64,000 bases of DNA from CAYFWF01 sp964346815. GTDB lineage: Bacteria; Acidobacteriota; Aminicenantia; Aminicenantales; Aminicenantaceae. Positions within the stretch are counted from its first letter, which is position 1, and every line of letters begins with the position of its first letter. Positions 49,470 to 58,811 of the stretch are shown in pieces. A program made the position numbers and the translations under genes. The notes beneath the pieces are model-generated. The model saw only the letters and a list, made by a program, of their open reading frames with translations, had not been told where the DNA came from and ran no database searches. Location: the NCBI GenBank assembly GCA_964346815.1, contig CAYFWF010000050.1, positions 124,001 through 188,000 on the forward strand, given 5' to 3'.

Positions 49470-51624
49470 AACTTGCTGCCGAGTCCTTTTCACCGATTGT
49501 TTTTATCGCAATTTCAGCAGCGACTTTTATGACATTTCTGGGAGAATTCAATTTTGCCGCCTTTTCAAGGAAGGGAAGCTGCGAACGATTCCCGCACCTG
49601 CCTATAGATCTCAATGCCTCAGCCTGGACAAGATAACTGTCATCGTTCTCGAAGCGCTCCCTGAAAAACGGAACGAATTCTGGATATCCATAGTCCCCGA
49701 GACACTGCAACGCAGAAGACCTGACTTTTGAGTTTGCGTCTTCGCATTTTTCTTTGAAAAGATCGATGTCCTCTTCCCTTTTCATATGTCCCAATGTTAT
49801 GACGGCGCTCTTCCTCACAGCCCAGAAATCATCGCTCCGGGCAGACTTGATAAGACCTTCAAGAGCTCGGGGATCATGTGCGTATTCTTTAATCTCTGAT
49901 GCCGCCCATTCTCTTCCAATCACGTCATCGTTGTTGAGCTGATACAGAAGTTCTCCCAAACTTTTTTTAAAGGTCCATTCTTTCAAGAGGTTATTTCCCT
50001 CATCGAATCTCACCATGAGTGGCTTTTCTTCGACAGCGAACTCAAAGATATCTTCCTGCTTTTCGATCCATACTTTGTGAGAAGTGCTCCCTCTCTTGGT
50101 ATGTATGCCGACAATAACCGGAATTTTGTAGATGGGAATACCTCTCGAAGTGTCCTGAACTTGACAGACCTTCATTTTGACTTTTCGGATCGTCTCATTC
50201 CATCGGTAACTGATCTCTAACACGGGATGGCCGGGCTTGAAAATGTACTGTTCAAAAAACCAGCCTATATTCTGTCCCGTAGCTTCCTTTACGGCGACCA
50301 TGAAATCATGGGTATCCACAACCTGAAATTCATGTTTGTGCAGAAAATGTTTCAGCGTCCGGAAGAAGGGTTTGTCTCCCAATATAAAGCGCAGCATGTG
50401 CAGAACCGCTGCTCCTTTGGGATAGGTGTGGCTGTCAAAATTCTGTTGAGGGCGGTCGTAACGGTCAAAAACGATCGGACGCATGTACCGTGTGTGCGCT
50501 TCTTGCAAATATTGATTCTTTTTCCTGAGGAGATCGTAGGCCCCCTCATCCTCTCCCCTGTCATGGTTTGTATACAGATAATCCGAATAGGTGGCGAAGC
50601 TTTCGTTCATCCAGGTGTGTTCCCAGCTTCTGAGTGTGATGAGGTCGCCCCACCACTGATGAGCAATTTCGTGGGCAATGATTCTATCCCAGGAGAAATC
50701 CTGCTCTGCCCTTTTATCGTGGATGACTCCCTCCCCGAGAAGAGTCGCCGTGGTGTTTTCAGCCCCTCCTCCCATACGCGGTGATATCACCTGATCGTAT
50801 TTTGCCCAGGGATAGGCATAGCCATAAATGCTGTTGTAAAAATCGATCATCCGAGGAGTCTTACTAAATATCCATTCGGCATCTTCGACATCATTTTCAT
50901 AAACCCAGTAATTCACCGGCAGAGAGCCGAGCGAATCCTCGATAACGGCGAAAGGACCGATAGCCAGCATATAAAGATAAGTGGAATGGGGGAGATCCTG
51001 CAGCCAATGATAAGTTCTGGTTCCCTTTACCCTGTTTTCATTCACACTTATCAGCCTTCCGTTTGCGAGCACTTTGAATGCATCACTGACCGTCACAATG
51101 GTATCATGGGTGGCTTTATCATTGGGATAGTCGTAACAGGGAATCCAGTGACGGGCATATTCCGGCCAGGATACGGTGGATACCATTTGAGGATGGTCGG
51201 CACTCTGATCATCAAAGAACAGGCCGTGTTGGGGATCGGTGGCACGATATTCCACACAGAATGTGATTTCATCGCCGTAGTTGTAAACTTTGGAGAATTG
51301 AATGATGAGGTGCTTTTTTGTTTGTTTGAACTCGAGAGCAGTTTCGGCCGAGTTGATAACAGAGATAACAGAAAGTTCCTCGGCATCCAACACACACTCC
51401 TTGAAGCCATCGTTTAGAGGAGTCAAAGTTATGGTGTTCGTTCCCCAGAACTTTTTCTTATCCAAATCAAAGGTCAAATCGATGCGATAGTGCTGTACAT
51501 CATAGTTACGGCTTCTCTCGAACTGCCGCGGCCTGGTGTAAATGTCCTCCTTTTGCGCAAACAATACGAGAAAAGAAGAAATGAGAGCAGCGATCAAGAG
51601 AGTTGTGATAACGGTTTTTTTCAT
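49453..51624 (-). CDS. M1 family aminopeptidase with HEAT repeats
   Basis: The 723-residue protein has a signal peptide (about 1-22), an M1 N-terminal beta domain and a catalytic domain with GGAENTT near 270, the zinc site HEIAHQWWGD near 302 and the later Glu in NESFATYSDYL near 326. After about 550 come HEAT-like repeats (IGREWAASEIKEYAHD, FWAVRKSAVITLGHM, SKVRSSALQCLGDYG, YLVQAEALRSIGRCG) instead of the usual ERAP1-like C-terminal domain. It should remove N-terminal residues from peptides in the periplasm. Start chosen for GGAG seven bases before; an ATG 24 bases upstream is open. Confidence 0.93.
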   Translation of the reverse strand: MKKTVITTLLIAALISSFLVLFAQKEDIYTRPRQFERSRNYDVQHYRIDLTFDLDKKKFWGTNTITLTPLNDGFKECVLDAEELSVISVINSAETALEFKQTKKHLIIQFSKVYNYGDEITFCVEYRATDPQHGLFFDDQSADHPQMVSTVSWPEYARHWIPCYDYPNDKATHDTIVTVSDAFKVLANGRLISVNENRVKGTRTYHWLQDLPHSTYLYMLAIGPFAVIEDSLGSLPVNYWVYENDVEDAEWIFSKTPRMIDFYNSIYGYAYPWAKYDQVISPRMGGGAENTTATLLGEGVIHDKRAEQDFSWDRIIAHEIAHQWWGDLITLRSWEHTWMNESFATYSDYLYTNHDRGEDEGAYDLLRKKNQYLQEAHTRYMRPIVFDRYDRPQQNFDSHTYPKGAAVLHMLRFILGDKPFFRTLKHFLHKHEFQVVDTHDFMVAVKEATGQNIGWFFEQYIFKPGHPVLEISYRWNETIRKVKMKVCQVQDTSRGIPIYKIPVIVGIHTKRGSTSHKVWIEKQEDIFEFAVEEKPLMVRFDEGNNLLKEWTFKKSLGELLYQLNNDDVIGREWAASEIKEYAHDPRALEGLIKSARSDDFWAVRKSAVITLGHMKREEDIDLFKEKCEDANSKVRSSALQCLGDYGYPEFVPFFRERFENDDSYLVQAEALRSIGRCGNRSQLPFLEKAAKLNSPRNVIKVAAEIAIKTIGEKDSAASSTAVF

Positions 51625-51663
51625 TCGTTTTCTCCGGTGGATCTCCATTCCGAGCAGTCTTTT

Positions 51664-51692
51664 TCTATACTATAAAAAGAGGGAAATGTCTA
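51664..51692 (-). promoter_or_regulatory. Promoter of the M1 aminopeptidase gene
   Basis: The minus strand reads TAGACA (51692-51687), 17 bases, TATAGA (51669-51664), about 40 bases before the start codon. The remaining 340-base gap holds this, a repeat copy and a divergent promoter but no gene. Confidence 0.5.
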
Positions 51693-51831
51693 AAAACAAT
51701 TTCTCTAAACATTGAAAAGTGAAAAAATCTCGTTGAATCAGTTTGTGTTGTTGTGCCCGCAAAAAGACTTCATTTCGTTTGCTGCCGCAAGAGCACTATG
51801 GCCCTCTCTCCGCATCTGCTTGCATCTGGCT

Positions 51832-51868
51832 GGCTTCCTGTTCTGACTGCCTGACTGTTGTTGAGACA
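51832..51868 (+). repeat. Intergenic degenerate repeat, copy 2
   Basis: This is the partner of 41498-41534: the same GGCTTCCT start and a CCTGACTGTTGTTGAGACA end, with a diverged middle. It lies in the gap between two divergent genes. Confidence 0.45.
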
Positions 51869-51905
51869 CCCATGGAAAAGAGGATGCTATTGGATTTTCC
51901 TTAAG

Positions 51906-51934
51906 TTGTATTCGAAAGGACGAATGGCTACACT
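51906..51934 (+). promoter_or_regulatory. Promoter of the CBM9/esterase gene
   Basis: TTGTAT, 17 bases, TACACT, ending about 34 bases before the ATG, with an AAGGAGG ribosome site between. Weak -10 match. Confidence 0.45.
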
Positions 51935-51967
51935 ATAAAGCAGAGATGCTATCAAGGAGGGAGGAAT

Positions 51968-53923
51968 ATGCAAAGAATAAAGGAGAACAAGGAAAGGCTG
52001 AAAGCTCTGGGATCTGCTGCGATATTTACTGTATGGTGTTTTTCCTTTTCTACTCTGTCTGCCCAGGAATCAGCAGATATGAAAATTTACCAGACCGAAA
52101 AAACGATTCTAGTGGATGGGAATCTCGGTGATTGGGAAAGGATTGACGAGAGAGCCATTGATCTGACCCTCAAGGGAGAACAGATCTCCTCCTCTTCGGA
52201 CCTGTCGGTCACTGCAATGTTTACCTATGATTCTAATAACTTCTATGCCGCAGTAAAGGTCCTGGATGATCGTTTCGAATTTCCCAACAGGAGCTGGAGA
52301 TACGGTGACGGATTTATGCTGACCTTTCTCGATCCTTACCAGGGAAACGAAAGCGATCGATTTTGCTCCTTCGGAATTTCTCGCGAAGAGGAGGAAACGG
52401 CCGGTCTCATCGTCAACAAGGATGGAATTTATTTTCCTGGAATAGATATCAGAGATATGAAATTGAAAATCGTTCCGGATGAAGAAAACGGTGAAATCGT
52501 CTATGAGATAGCCATTCCTTTCAAATATCTTGTCCCCTTCAAACCATTCATCCAGGAGAGATGGGGGATCAATCTCATCTATGCTGACCGCGATCAGGGA
52601 GAAAGGACGTTGGCCTTCCTTTATCCAGATCCTGGCTATGACACAGAGCTGTCCGATAAAAGGAAGGGAGCGATTTTTCAGTTCGTCCATCATGTTCCCG
52701 AAGAGCCTGAAATCCAGATGTCCCTCAGCGCCACTCACTTTTATGACGATGATGAGATAAGCATAATCCTTGCTGTCCTTTCACCCGATGAGAGGACCGG
52801 ATGGCAAATCAGATCCTTTCTCCTGGGACCGAGCGCAAGAAATGTGCCTCAGAAAGAAGAGATCACTTTAAAAGAGGGGATGAATATTTTACGCTTCGAC
52901 CTGGAAGAGCGAGATTATGCCACAGGTCCCTATGATCTCAGTATCGGCGTGATCAATGAGAAAGGCTCTCTTCGATTCAAGGAGGATAACAGGTTTTATG
53001 TTCTGAACCGTGCAGAATTCGAACAGTTCCAAAAAAAATTCGAAGACGTCAAAAAGAGCGAATTGTATACGGAAAATGAGAAATTTCGCAAAAGCCTTTC
53101 CAACCTGGAAATCAGGTTCGACTGGATCAAAGAATATATGGAGGAGGCTCCTCCATTCATTGGGATCGATCCCATCGAAGAGTGGTACGATGAGATAAAA
53201 ACCTTATTCGAAAGAGTCGATGAGGAGAAGCCAGCCCTTTTTCCTCTGGGATCCATAGGAAGATATGCCCACAGGTCCGAGATCGACGGGACACTCCAGC
53301 CTTACACTGTCTATATCCCCCAGGATTACAACGAAAAGTATCCCACCCCTCTTTTTGTCACACTCCATGGAAGCGGTGTGAATGAGGTGCGGTATGCTTA
53401 CAGCATAGCGATGGTATTGGGTGCGGGCCGGTTCAGAGGCGGGATACCGAAGATGATCATGATCGCCCCGCAGGCGAGAGGGCTTTCCGACTGGTACACC
53501 GGAAATTCAGGGAAAGACGTTATCGAGTGCACCGATCACATCAAAGCCTTGTACAACATCGATGAGGAGAATATCATTCTGGATGGATTCTCCATGGGAG
53601 GTTATGGCGCATGGCGTCTGTCGCTTGTGCACCCGGACCTGTTCAAAGCTGTCATCGTACGCTCAGGAGCTATCGCTCCGCCTCCTTATGTTCAAGGAGA
53701 AAATATTCTCGACCTTCTGGATAAGGTAAAGGGACTGAATTTCCTCATCGTCCATGGAGCCAAAGACAATGCGGTTTCTGTGGAGAATGCAAGACGAGCT
53801 GTTCAAAAATTGAAAGAACTGGGCATAAACCATAAGTATATCGAAGTCAAAGATGCCTATCATACAGACTACGATAAATGGGCGGAGATCTTTGGATGGC
53901 TACGGTCGGTAATCAAACGGTAA
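51968..53923 (+). CDS. Secreted CBM9-like domain plus alpha/beta hydrolase (esterase)
   Basis: The 651-residue protein has a signal peptide (about 15-32), a CBM9/DOMON-like N-terminal domain (about 38-240; ILVDGNLGDWERID, YGDGFMLTFLD), a linker domain and a C-terminal alpha/beta hydrolase at about 430-650. The hydrolase has VTLHGSG near 468, the nucleophile motif GFSMGGYGAW near 540, an acid in HGAKDNAVSV and His in AYHTDYDKW. The pattern resembles PHB depolymerase/feruloyl esterase-like secreted enzymes. Carbohydrate-ester cleavage is possible; substrate is unknown. SD AAGGAGG precedes the ATG. Confidence 0.85.
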   Translation: MQRIKENKERLKALGSAAIFTVWCFSFSTLSAQESADMKIYQTEKTILVDGNLGDWERIDERAIDLTLKGEQISSSSDLSVTAMFTYDSNNFYAAVKVLDDRFEFPNRSWRYGDGFMLTFLDPYQGNESDRFCSFGISREEEETAGLIVNKDGIYFPGIDIRDMKLKIVPDEENGEIVYEIAIPFKYLVPFKPFIQERWGINLIYADRDQGERTLAFLYPDPGYDTELSDKRKGAIFQFVHHVPEEPEIQMSLSATHFYDDDEISIILAVLSPDERTGWQIRSFLLGPSARNVPQKEEITLKEGMNILRFDLEERDYATGPYDLSIGVINEKGSLRFKEDNRFYVLNRAEFEQFQKKFEDVKKSELYTENEKFRKSLSNLEIRFDWIKEYMEEAPPFIGIDPIEEWYDEIKTLFERVDEEKPALFPLGSIGRYAHRSEIDGTLQPYTVYIPQDYNEKYPTPLFVTLHGSGVNEVRYAYSIAMVLGAGRFRGGIPKMIMIAPQARGLSDWYTGNSGKDVIECTDHIKALYNIDEENIILDGFSMGGYGAWRLSLVHPDLFKAVIVRSGAIAPPPYVQGENILDLLDKVKGLNFLIVHGAKDNAVSVENARRAVQKLKELGINHKYIEVKDAYHTDYDKWAEIFGWLRSVIKR

Positions 53924-53984
53924 AACGGACAAGGAAAGACAAGATGTCATCCGTTAGAAATCGGCTGCGAGACAAGCATTGGGC

Positions 53985-54677
53985 TCACCATATCCCAGGG
54001 ATAAGTCTATATCGAACTTTCTGTATATAGTCTTTGTAGCCAGAAAGTTCAACTTCTAACGTTTTGTCTTCGAGTGTGGTTCGGAGTACAAAAAGAGCGA
54101 TGATGATGGACGCGGGGATGAACGTGAATAGAGAGCCTAACGAGAGAGGATAGCAGAGCATTATGAGGATGACACCCGAATACATGGGGTGGCGGACATA
54201 TCGATAGGGCCCGGATGTACAGACCGTGTGTCCTCGGTCCTGCTGAACCCGAACCACATCAGAAGCATAGGCGTTTTCCTTAACGGCCCAGAAAGCCAGC
54301 CCCATTCCGGGAAGAAAGCCGATAAAGCCCAGAATTTTTCCGATCAACGGAACATCGGACCAATGGAAGCGCACGGCATCTAGCCCAGGAACGGCCAGAA
54401 GGAAGATCAAACAGAGGGAATAAGCAATCATGAATTTCTTATCCCAGCTTTTCACATCTTTCTTTCGGGACATCCGCTCCTTCAACAAACCAGGAGCTTT
54501 TTTTTTCATCCAAATCAGGGCAGCTGTAACCATTGCCAGATAGAGAATGAGGAAAGCCCAGGCTTCCGGCCAATCGAGAGTGCCCGCCGGGATAAACAGC
54601 ACGGCCAGCATGAAGAAGACTGTGGTTACAGATCTGACGAGTACCGAAGTCTTGGAAGGCATACTGCTCTGCTTCAT
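53985..54677 (-). CDS. Isoprenylcysteine carboxyl methyltransferase-like membrane protein
   Basis: The 230-residue membrane protein has about five hydrophobic segments and the ICMT/PEMT signature VCTSGPYRYVRHPMYSGVIL near 148-168, followed by a Glu (TTLEDKTLEVELSGYKDY) near the end. Members methylate isoprenylated or lipid substrates with SAM, but bacterial ones mostly lack a known substrate. Divergent from the second M28 gene. Confidence 0.88.
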   Translation of the reverse strand: MKQSSMPSKTSVLVRSVTTVFFMLAVLFIPAGTLDWPEAWAFLILYLAMVTAALIWMKKKAPGLLKERMSRKKDVKSWDKKFMIAYSLCLIFLLAVPGLDAVRFHWSDVPLIGKILGFIGFLPGMGLAFWAVKENAYASDVVRVQQDRGHTVCTSGPYRYVRHPMYSGVILIMLCYPLSLGSLFTFIPASIIIALFVLRTTLEDKTLEVELSGYKDYIQKVRYRLIPGIW

Positions 54678-54831
54678 TCTTATTTATTATGCAGTCTTTA
54701 AAGACAATATTCCAGTTCAATTTTTTAACGGGGCTGTAAACCGCCCCTCGCAGAACAGCTTCCTAATCCGTTTACCTGACTGATGGAGAAACCATCACAG
54801 AGAAGAGAGGCTTGTGCGTGACAAGAGTTGC

Positions 54832-54860
54832 TTGAGAAAACCAGCTGTATCAGAGATAAT
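54832..54860 (+). promoter_or_regulatory. Promoter of the second M28 gene
   Basis: TTGAGA, 17 bases, GATAAT, about 43 bases before the start codon. Confidence 0.5.
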
Positions 54861-54903
54861 AAGGAGCGGTTTATAAACGATGTGCAAAGGAGGCTTTCTA
54901 CTT

Positions 54904-56232
54904 ATGAAATATTCGAGAATGTTATTCCTCTCTATTTTGGCGGCTTTCTGCCTGGTCAGTATGCCTACGTTTGCTGCCGTAAATCCAGAAATCGCATCGC
55001 TCGTACAAAATATCTCCAAGGAAAAGGTGGAATCGATTCTAAAAAAACTAGAGTCTTTTCAAACTAGACATACCCTTTCGTCTGACCGGGAAGCCTTTGG
55101 GAACAAGGCAGCTGCTGAGTGGCTTCATGCCGCATTCGAGAGCCTGAGTCCAAGGCTCCAAGTCGCTCTGGATACATATGAGCTTCCTTCACAGGGAGGC
55201 AGGATAAGCCGTCCCATGACCATCCGTAATGTGGTTGCGGTTTTACCCGGCCGTCAAAGCGGTGCAGAGGAACGGATCTTCATACTCAATGCCCATTACG
55301 ATACGGTGGCACGGAAAGCCGATGGAAGTTGGCCCCGGGACGACTTCGACAACTACGCACCCGGAGTCAATGACGATGCATCCGGAGTGGCTGCTCTGCT
55401 CGAGCTGGCTCGAGTGTTCAGCCAGCATGAGTTCGATGCGACCATTTATTTTGCCGCATTCTCAGGAGAAGAGATCGGTCTCGTTGGCAGCACGCTGATG
55501 GCCGCGCGCCTTAAAGAGGAAGGTAAGAATATCTGCGGCGTAATAGGTCTCGACATGATCGGGAACATCGAAGGAGGAAACGGGCGGATTGACAACAGCC
55601 GGATCCGGGTTTTCTCAGAAGGCCCCATGGATTCGGCTTCACGCCAGCTTGCCCGCTATGTAAAGCAGGTGGGGGAACGTTATTTCCCATCGGTTGAGAT
55701 AGATTTAATCTATCGTGCGGACCGTTTCGGCCGCGGTGGAGACCACACGCCTTTTGTGCAGGAAGGGTGGGCCGGTATCCGCATGATGGAAGCCAACGAA
55801 AACTATTCGCGCCAGCATACCATCCATGATACGCTCGATAATGTCTCTCTCGACTACTGCACCCGCAACATTCGGATCGTTGGATCGGTTCTGGCGTCGT
55901 TGGCAGCAGCACCTCCGGCACCCAGAGTGAATGATGAGCGGGGACGACCCATGCTGGGACGAGGAGAGAGTGGTTATGACGCCGCACTCGAGTGGAATCC
56001 CGTGATATGCGATGATCTGGCAGGGTACATCATCCATTGGCGCAGGACCATATCGCCCTATTGGGAAAAAGAGATTCATGTAGGGAGAGTACAGGAGTAT
56101 ACCTTCCGAGATGTCACTATTGATGAGCATGTCTTTGGTGTCAGTGCAATCGATAAAGCCGGGAATGAGAGCCTGATCTCTTCTTATACCATGCCTTCGC
56201 GGAGTAAACGCGTATACAAAGTAAAAAAATGA
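54904..56232 (+). CDS. Secreted M28 family peptidase with fibronectin-like tail
   Basis: The 442-residue protein has a signal peptide (about 1-24) and an M28 domain (about 85-335). Zinc residues are visible in LNAHYDT, GVNDDASGVA, SGEEIG, GLDMIG and the late HTIHDTLD. The last 110 residues (about 330-440) look like an Fn3-type domain. It has no PA insert, unlike the M28 protein at 28534-30057. AGGAGG lies 11 bases before the ATG used; an upstream ATG at 54880 is open but without a site. Confidence 0.92.
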   Translation: MKYSRMLFLSILAAFCLVSMPTFAAVNPEIASLVQNISKEKVESILKKLESFQTRHTLSSDREAFGNKAAAEWLHAAFESLSPRLQVALDTYELPSQGGRISRPMTIRNVVAVLPGRQSGAEERIFILNAHYDTVARKADGSWPRDDFDNYAPGVNDDASGVAALLELARVFSQHEFDATIYFAAFSGEEIGLVGSTLMAARLKEEGKNICGVIGLDMIGNIEGGNGRIDNSRIRVFSEGPMDSASRQLARYVKQVGERYFPSVEIDLIYRADRFGRGGDHTPFVQEGWAGIRMMEANENYSRQHTIHDTLDNVSLDYCTRNIRIVGSVLASLAAAPPAPRVNDERGRPMLGRGESGYDAALEWNPVICDDLAGYIIHWRRTISPYWEKEIHVGRVQEYTFRDVTIDEHVFGVSAIDKAGNESLISSYTMPSRSKRVYKVKK

Positions 56233-56293
56233 GCCGCCTGTTTGCACTGTTGACTCTGTCCGCATTCGCTGCTATCCTTTTTTTTCGTTATGA

Positions 56294-58798
56294 GTGGGGA
56301 TGACTGTGACCCTTAGATGTCCTGAATGTGATACCGAAAATCCTTCTGACTCACGATTCTGCAAAGCGTGTGCGTCGCCTCTTCGTGATGTGAAGGATGC
56401 TGACCTCTCTTACACAAAAACTCTGGAAATTCCCCCCCTGGAGCTCAAAAGAGGAAGTCTTTTTGCAGAAAGATACGAGATCATCGAGAAGCTGGGCAAA
56501 GGTGGAATGGGACATGTTTATCGTGTCGAAGACACAAAAATCAGAGAAGAAATCGCTCTGAAGCTCATAAAGCCTGAGATTGCCGCTGATAAAAAGACCA
56601 TCGAGCGCTTCCAGAGTGAGCTGAAAACAGCGCGTAAGATTCGCCACAAAAATGTCTGCGGCATGTACGATTTAGGGGAAGAGAAAGGGACTCACTATAT
56701 CACTATGGAATATGTCCCTGGGGAGGATCTCAGGAGCTTCATGAAACGTTCGAAACAGCTCTCCGTTCTTACGGCTGTTTCTCTCGCCAGGCAGGTCTGC
56801 GAAGGATTGGCTGAGGCACATCGATTAGGTGTGGTTCACCGGGACCTTAAGCCTCAAAATATCATGATAGACCGTGAAGGAAATGCCCATATCATGGACT
56901 TTGGGATCGCGCGTACGATGTACACCCCAGAGATGACAGAGGATGGAGCGATCATTGGAACGCCCCATTATATGTCACCGGAGCAGGTAGATGGAAAAGA
57001 AGTAGATCAGCGTTCAGACCTTTATTCCCTGGGCGTGATCATCTATGAAATGGTCACAGGCCGGGTGCCTTTTGAAGGCGACAGTGCGGTGAGTGTGGCC
57101 TTGAAGCACAAGACCGAAACGCCCACAAGCCTGAGGGAATTCAATATGCATGTTCCAGAGAGCCTCAGCCGGTTGGTCTTCAAATGTATGGAAAAGGATA
57201 AAGACAAAAGGTATCGGAGTGCTGAGGAAGTTTTATTAGGCTTGGCCGACATTGAGAAAGAAATCACGGGGGAGACAGAGATCACCGGTGAAAGAAAGAC
57301 AGGCGTCCAGATATCAGATGAACCTGAATTCCAGCAGTCGATCGCAGTTCTGCCCTTCAAGGATATGAGCCCCCAGAAAGATCAGGATTATTTCTGCGAA
57401 GGCCTGGCTGAAGAACTGATCAATGCACTGACCCAGGTGCAGGACTTGAAAGTTGCTGCCCGGACCTCTTCTTTTTCGTTCAAGGAAAAGGATGAAGATA
57501 TCCGTGAGATCGGAAGGATCCTGAATGTCGGGACTGTCCTTGAAGGAAGTGTCCAGAAGGCAGGAAACCGACTCCGGATCACGGCCCAGCTCATCAATGT
57601 TTCTGACGGATACCACCTCTGGTCCGAGCGCTTCGACCAAACCATGGATGATATCTTTGCCATCCAGGATGAAATCTCCATGGCCGTTGTAGACAAGCTC
57701 AAAGGAGAACTTCAGGAAGCGGACAGGGAGAAAGTCACCAAACGACATACGGTCAGCAAAGACGCCTACAACCTGTATCTCAAGGGCCGTTACTTTTTCA
57801 ACCGGCGTTATCAGGGGGATATGATCAAAGCCGTCGACTTTTACCAGAGAGCCATCGCTAAAGACTCCCATTACGCCCTTCCTTACGTGGGAATCGCGGA
57901 TGTCTTCAACATCCTGGGCCAGTGGGCATATATCCATCCCAAAGATGCATACGACACGTCGAAAGCCATGCTCCAGAAGGCCATGGAGATCGACAGCTTG
58001 CTCAGCGAAGCCTATTCTTCTTTGGGTTTTATGACCATGGGATTTGAATGGGATTTCCCTGCTGCAAGGAATTATCTCCTCCGCAGCATCGAGCTGAATC
58101 CACAGAATGCCATTGCCCACGCTTGGCATGCTGAAATGTTAGCAACTGCGGGAAGAAGCGAGGAGGCCATAGCCGAGGCAAAAAAGGCAATCGAGTGCGA
58201 CCCTTTATTTTCTCTGATTCACTCTCTCCTTGGTGTTGTCCTTGCTATAGGAGGGGAAGTGGAGGCGGGAAGGGAACAGATCGATAAGGCGATCTCCATG
58301 AATCCGGATCAGCCGATGCCCTATCTCTTCCAGGGCATGATGTATCTTATAAAGCCTTCTTTGCCTGAAAAAGCCATAGAGCATCTGGAGAAGCCCGTCG
58401 AAGCTGGGATGATCCTTGCTTACGGCTGGCTGGGTGCCGCCTATGTCTTGGCTGGGCAGAGGGATGAGGCGTTGAACATCCTGGAAGAATTGGACAGGAA
58501 AGAGAAAGAACGGTACATTCCCCCCTTCAAAAAACTTGGAGTCTACCTGAAACCGGGACTCAAACACTTCCGTTTCATGAAGAAAAAATATGTCACCCCT
58601 ATGACGAGATACTTACTGTATCTGGCAATGAATATGCAGGATGAGGCACTGGAATGGCTCGAAAAATCGGCACAGGAGCGCGACTATTTTTTCCCTGCAT
58701 TGATCCTGGTGATGGACCGTTTCGATTTTCCCTGGGCCGAAGACATTAAAGCCCATCCCCGGTTCGTGGCCCTTCAGAAAAAAATCAATATCAAATAA
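56294..58798 (+). CDS. Ser/Thr protein kinase with TolB-like and TPR regions
   Basis: The 834-residue protein has a zinc ribbon (about 9-31, CPECDTENPSDSRFCKAC) and a Hanks-type kinase domain (about 60-320): GKGGMG, ALKLI with the ATP Lys, HRDLKPQN and DFGIA, then the GTPHYMSPEQ activation end. A TolB-like/FlgO-like part (about 350-490; QSIAVLPFKDMSPQ) follows, with TPR-like repeats to the end. There is no membrane segment, so it is probably soluble. The set resembles PknB-like kinases of Acidobacteria-like lineages that scaffold signalling. The start is GTG; an ATG two codons later is equally possible. Confidence 0.92.
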   Translation: MGMTVTLRCPECDTENPSDSRFCKACASPLRDVKDADLSYTKTLEIPPLELKRGSLFAERYEIIEKLGKGGMGHVYRVEDTKIREEIALKLIKPEIAADKKTIERFQSELKTARKIRHKNVCGMYDLGEEKGTHYITMEYVPGEDLRSFMKRSKQLSVLTAVSLARQVCEGLAEAHRLGVVHRDLKPQNIMIDREGNAHIMDFGIARTMYTPEMTEDGAIIGTPHYMSPEQVDGKEVDQRSDLYSLGVIIYEMVTGRVPFEGDSAVSVALKHKTETPTSLREFNMHVPESLSRLVFKCMEKDKDKRYRSAEEVLLGLADIEKEITGETEITGERKTGVQISDEPEFQQSIAVLPFKDMSPQKDQDYFCEGLAEELINALTQVQDLKVAARTSSFSFKEKDEDIREIGRILNVGTVLEGSVQKAGNRLRITAQLINVSDGYHLWSERFDQTMDDIFAIQDEISMAVVDKLKGELQEADREKVTKRHTVSKDAYNLYLKGRYFFNRRYQGDMIKAVDFYQRAIAKDSHYALPYVGIADVFNILGQWAYIHPKDAYDTSKAMLQKAMEIDSLLSEAYSSLGFMTMGFEWDFPAARNYLLRSIELNPQNAIAHAWHAEMLATAGRSEEAIAEAKKAIECDPLFSLIHSLLGVVLAIGGEVEAGREQIDKAISMNPDQPMPYLFQGMMYLIKPSLPEKAIEHLEKPVEAGMILAYGWLGAAYVLAGQRDEALNILEELDRKEKERYIPPFKKLGVYLKPGLKHFRFMKKKYVTPMTRYLLYLAMNMQDEALEWLEKSAQERDYFFPALILVMDRFDFPWAEDIKAHPRFVALQKKINIK

Positions 58799-58811
58799 AT
58801 CTAGAAACGTT

